Assembly: GCA_900556255.1 (NCBI GenBank)
Contig: USNZ01000079.1
Span: 1-6,221 of the forward strand
Length of the DNA: 6,221 bases
Source: an uncultured Oscillospiraceae bacterium
Lineage (GTDB): Bacteria; Bacillota; Clostridia; Oscillospirales; Ruminococcaceae
Reading direction: 5' to 3'
Each line of letters opens with the position of its first letter. Position 1 is the first letter of the stretch. The notes beneath the pieces were generated by a model. It saw only the letters and a list, made by a program, of their open reading frames with translations, ran no database searches and had not been told where the DNA came from. Of the stretch, positions 5,233-6,221 are shown piece after piece. A program made the position numbers and the translations under genes.

Positions 5233-6221
5233 ATGTCCGATACTGCAATTCTGACCCTGAAAACCATGCTGGCCAACTTGGACGATGCAAAAAAGTACCA
5301 GAGCCTGCGGGATGTCATGGAAAACCTGCCCGCGCCCGATTTGGCTGCGGTGTTTGAGGATCTCCCGCCCGAAAAGCTCCCGGTGCTGTTTCGCCTGTGT
5401 CCCAAGGATCTGGCAGCGGAAATTTTTGCCGAGCTTACCCCCGAGACCCAGCAGACCCTGATCGACTGCCTGACCGATAAAGAACTGAAGGTCGTGGTCA
5501 ATGATCTGTTTGTTGATGATGCGACGGATCTGGTGGAGGAAATGCCCGCCAATGTCGTTAAGCGTATTTTGGCGCAGGCTGACCCGGCGACCCGCCGCAT
5601 GATCAACGAACTGCTCAAATATCCCGAAGATTCCGCCGGCGGTGTCATGACCACCGAGTTCATGGAGCTGCGCGCCGGTATGACGGTGTCGCAGGCCATC
5701 GACTCCATCCGCCAAAACGGATTTGACAAGGAAACCATCAACAACTGCTATGTTACCGACCGTGACCGCACACTGATCGGCGTGGTCTCGCTGCGCGCGC
5801 TGATACTCTGCCGCGAGCCGGACAACGAGCATATCGCTGACCTGATGGACGACAACGTCATCAGCGTCAGTACCACCACCGACCAGGAAGATGTCTCCCA
5901 GCTGTTTGAAAAGTACGGCTTTCTGGCAATTCCCGTCGTGGACAACGAAAAGCGCCTGGTCGGCATCGTGACCATCGACGACGCTATCTCCATCTTGCAG
6001 GACGAGGCCAGCGAAGATATCGCCAAGATGAACGCTATCGGCCCCACCGACAAGCCCTACTTCAAGCAATCCATGTGGGATCTGTACAAGAGCCGTGCCC
6101 CGTGGCTGCTGTTCCTGATGGTGTCGTCCTCCTTCTCCAGCATGGTCATCCGCGGGTACGAGGACGCGCTGGCCGCCGTCACCGTGCTGACCGCCTATAT
6201 CCCGCTGCTGACCGACACCGG
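5233..6221 (+). CDS. mgtE: Magnesium transporter MgtE (N-terminal part)
   Basis: This is the first 329 codons of an MgtE-type Mg2+ channel; the family is about 450 residues, so most of the five-helix pore domain lies beyond the right edge. Seen: the helical N domain (about 1-130) with the family motif DDATDLVEEMP (95-105) and KYPEDSAGGVMTTEF (129-143), then two CBS domains (about 140-198 and 205-256). The plug or connecting helix EASEDIAKMNAI (258-269) follows, then the first membrane helix (about 288-306, PWLLFLMVSSSFSSM) and AYIPLLTDT (321-329), where the conserved pore sequence begins. In known MgtE the N and CBS domains bind Mg2+ and close the pore when cytosolic Mg2+ is high; the acidic residues here fit that. 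The start is ATG at 5233 with AAGGAGG ten bases upstream, inside the leader terminator. It is transcribed separately from the upstream operon. Confidence 0.96.
   Translation, partial: MSDTAILTLKTMLANLDDAKKYQSLRDVMENLPAPDLAAVFEDLPPEKLPVLFRLCPKDLAAEIFAELTPETQQTLIDCLTDKELKVVVNDLFVDDATDLVEEMPANVVKRILAQADPATRRMINELLKYPEDSAGGVMTTEFMELRAGMTVSQAIDSIRQNGFDKETINNCYVTDRDRTLIGVVSLRALILCREPDNEHIADLMDDNVISVSTTTDQEDVSQLFEKYGFLAIPVVDNEKRLVGIVTIDDAISILQDEASEDIAKMNAIGPTDKPYFKQSMWDLYKSRAPWLLFLMVSSSFSSMVIRGYEDALAAVTVLTAYIPLLTDT

Noticed and set aside
4864..6069. Minus-strand open frame of 401 codons opposite mgtE
   Set aside because: The plus strand clearly encodes MgtE. The opposite frame is a His/Asp/Gly-rich shadow that also crosses the mgtE leader.

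Overview
The window reads as chromosomal DNA from a fairly GC-rich Gram-positive anaerobe, most likely a clostridial gut bacterium of the Oscillospiraceae type (Faecalibacterium, Subdoligranulum or Gemmiger-like). This is inferred from strong AGGAGG-type ribosome binding sites, the adjacent UPF0237 (ACT) and UPF0210 (PFL-like) genes, an MgtE-type magnesium transporter and the codon use. No phage, plasmid, transposase or CRISPR signature is visible.

Layout. (1) 1-182, minus strand: the first 60 codons of a membrane-anchored glycerophosphodiester phosphodiesterase, leaving the window on the left. (2) 183-361: a divergent intergenic region with one good promoter for each side. (3) 362-4694, plus strand: four tightly packed genes with gaps of 15 and 15 bp and then an 8-bp overlap. 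They encode a small ACT-domain protein, its UPF0210/DUF711 partner, a 695-residue polytopic membrane protein with glycosyltransferase (GT-C type) features, and a 204-residue two-helix membrane protein. (4) 4695-4972: no credible gene, but five consecutive inverted repeats fill 4700-4913. (5) 4973-5232: a promoter and a roughly 225-nt leader ending in a terminator whose 3' arm carries the ribosome binding site of the next gene. (6) 5233-6221: the N-terminal 329 codons of mgtE, leaving the window on the right.

How it works together. The ACT/UPF0210 pair is a conserved module of unknown function. Here it appears to be co-transcribed with a putative lipid-sugar-dependent glycosyltransferase and a small membrane protein whose main domain is predicted outside the cell. 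mgtE is a separate unit whose leader can form a chain of four mutually exclusive helices, as expected of a riboswitch or attenuator. I do not recognise the leader as the classical M-box.

Most worth a second look: the mgtE leader, the hairpin array at 4700-4913 (whose mismatches hint at a minus-strand RNA), a local gap in a conserved stretch of the UPF0210 protein, and the acidic tandem repeat inserted in the glycosyltransferase-like protein.
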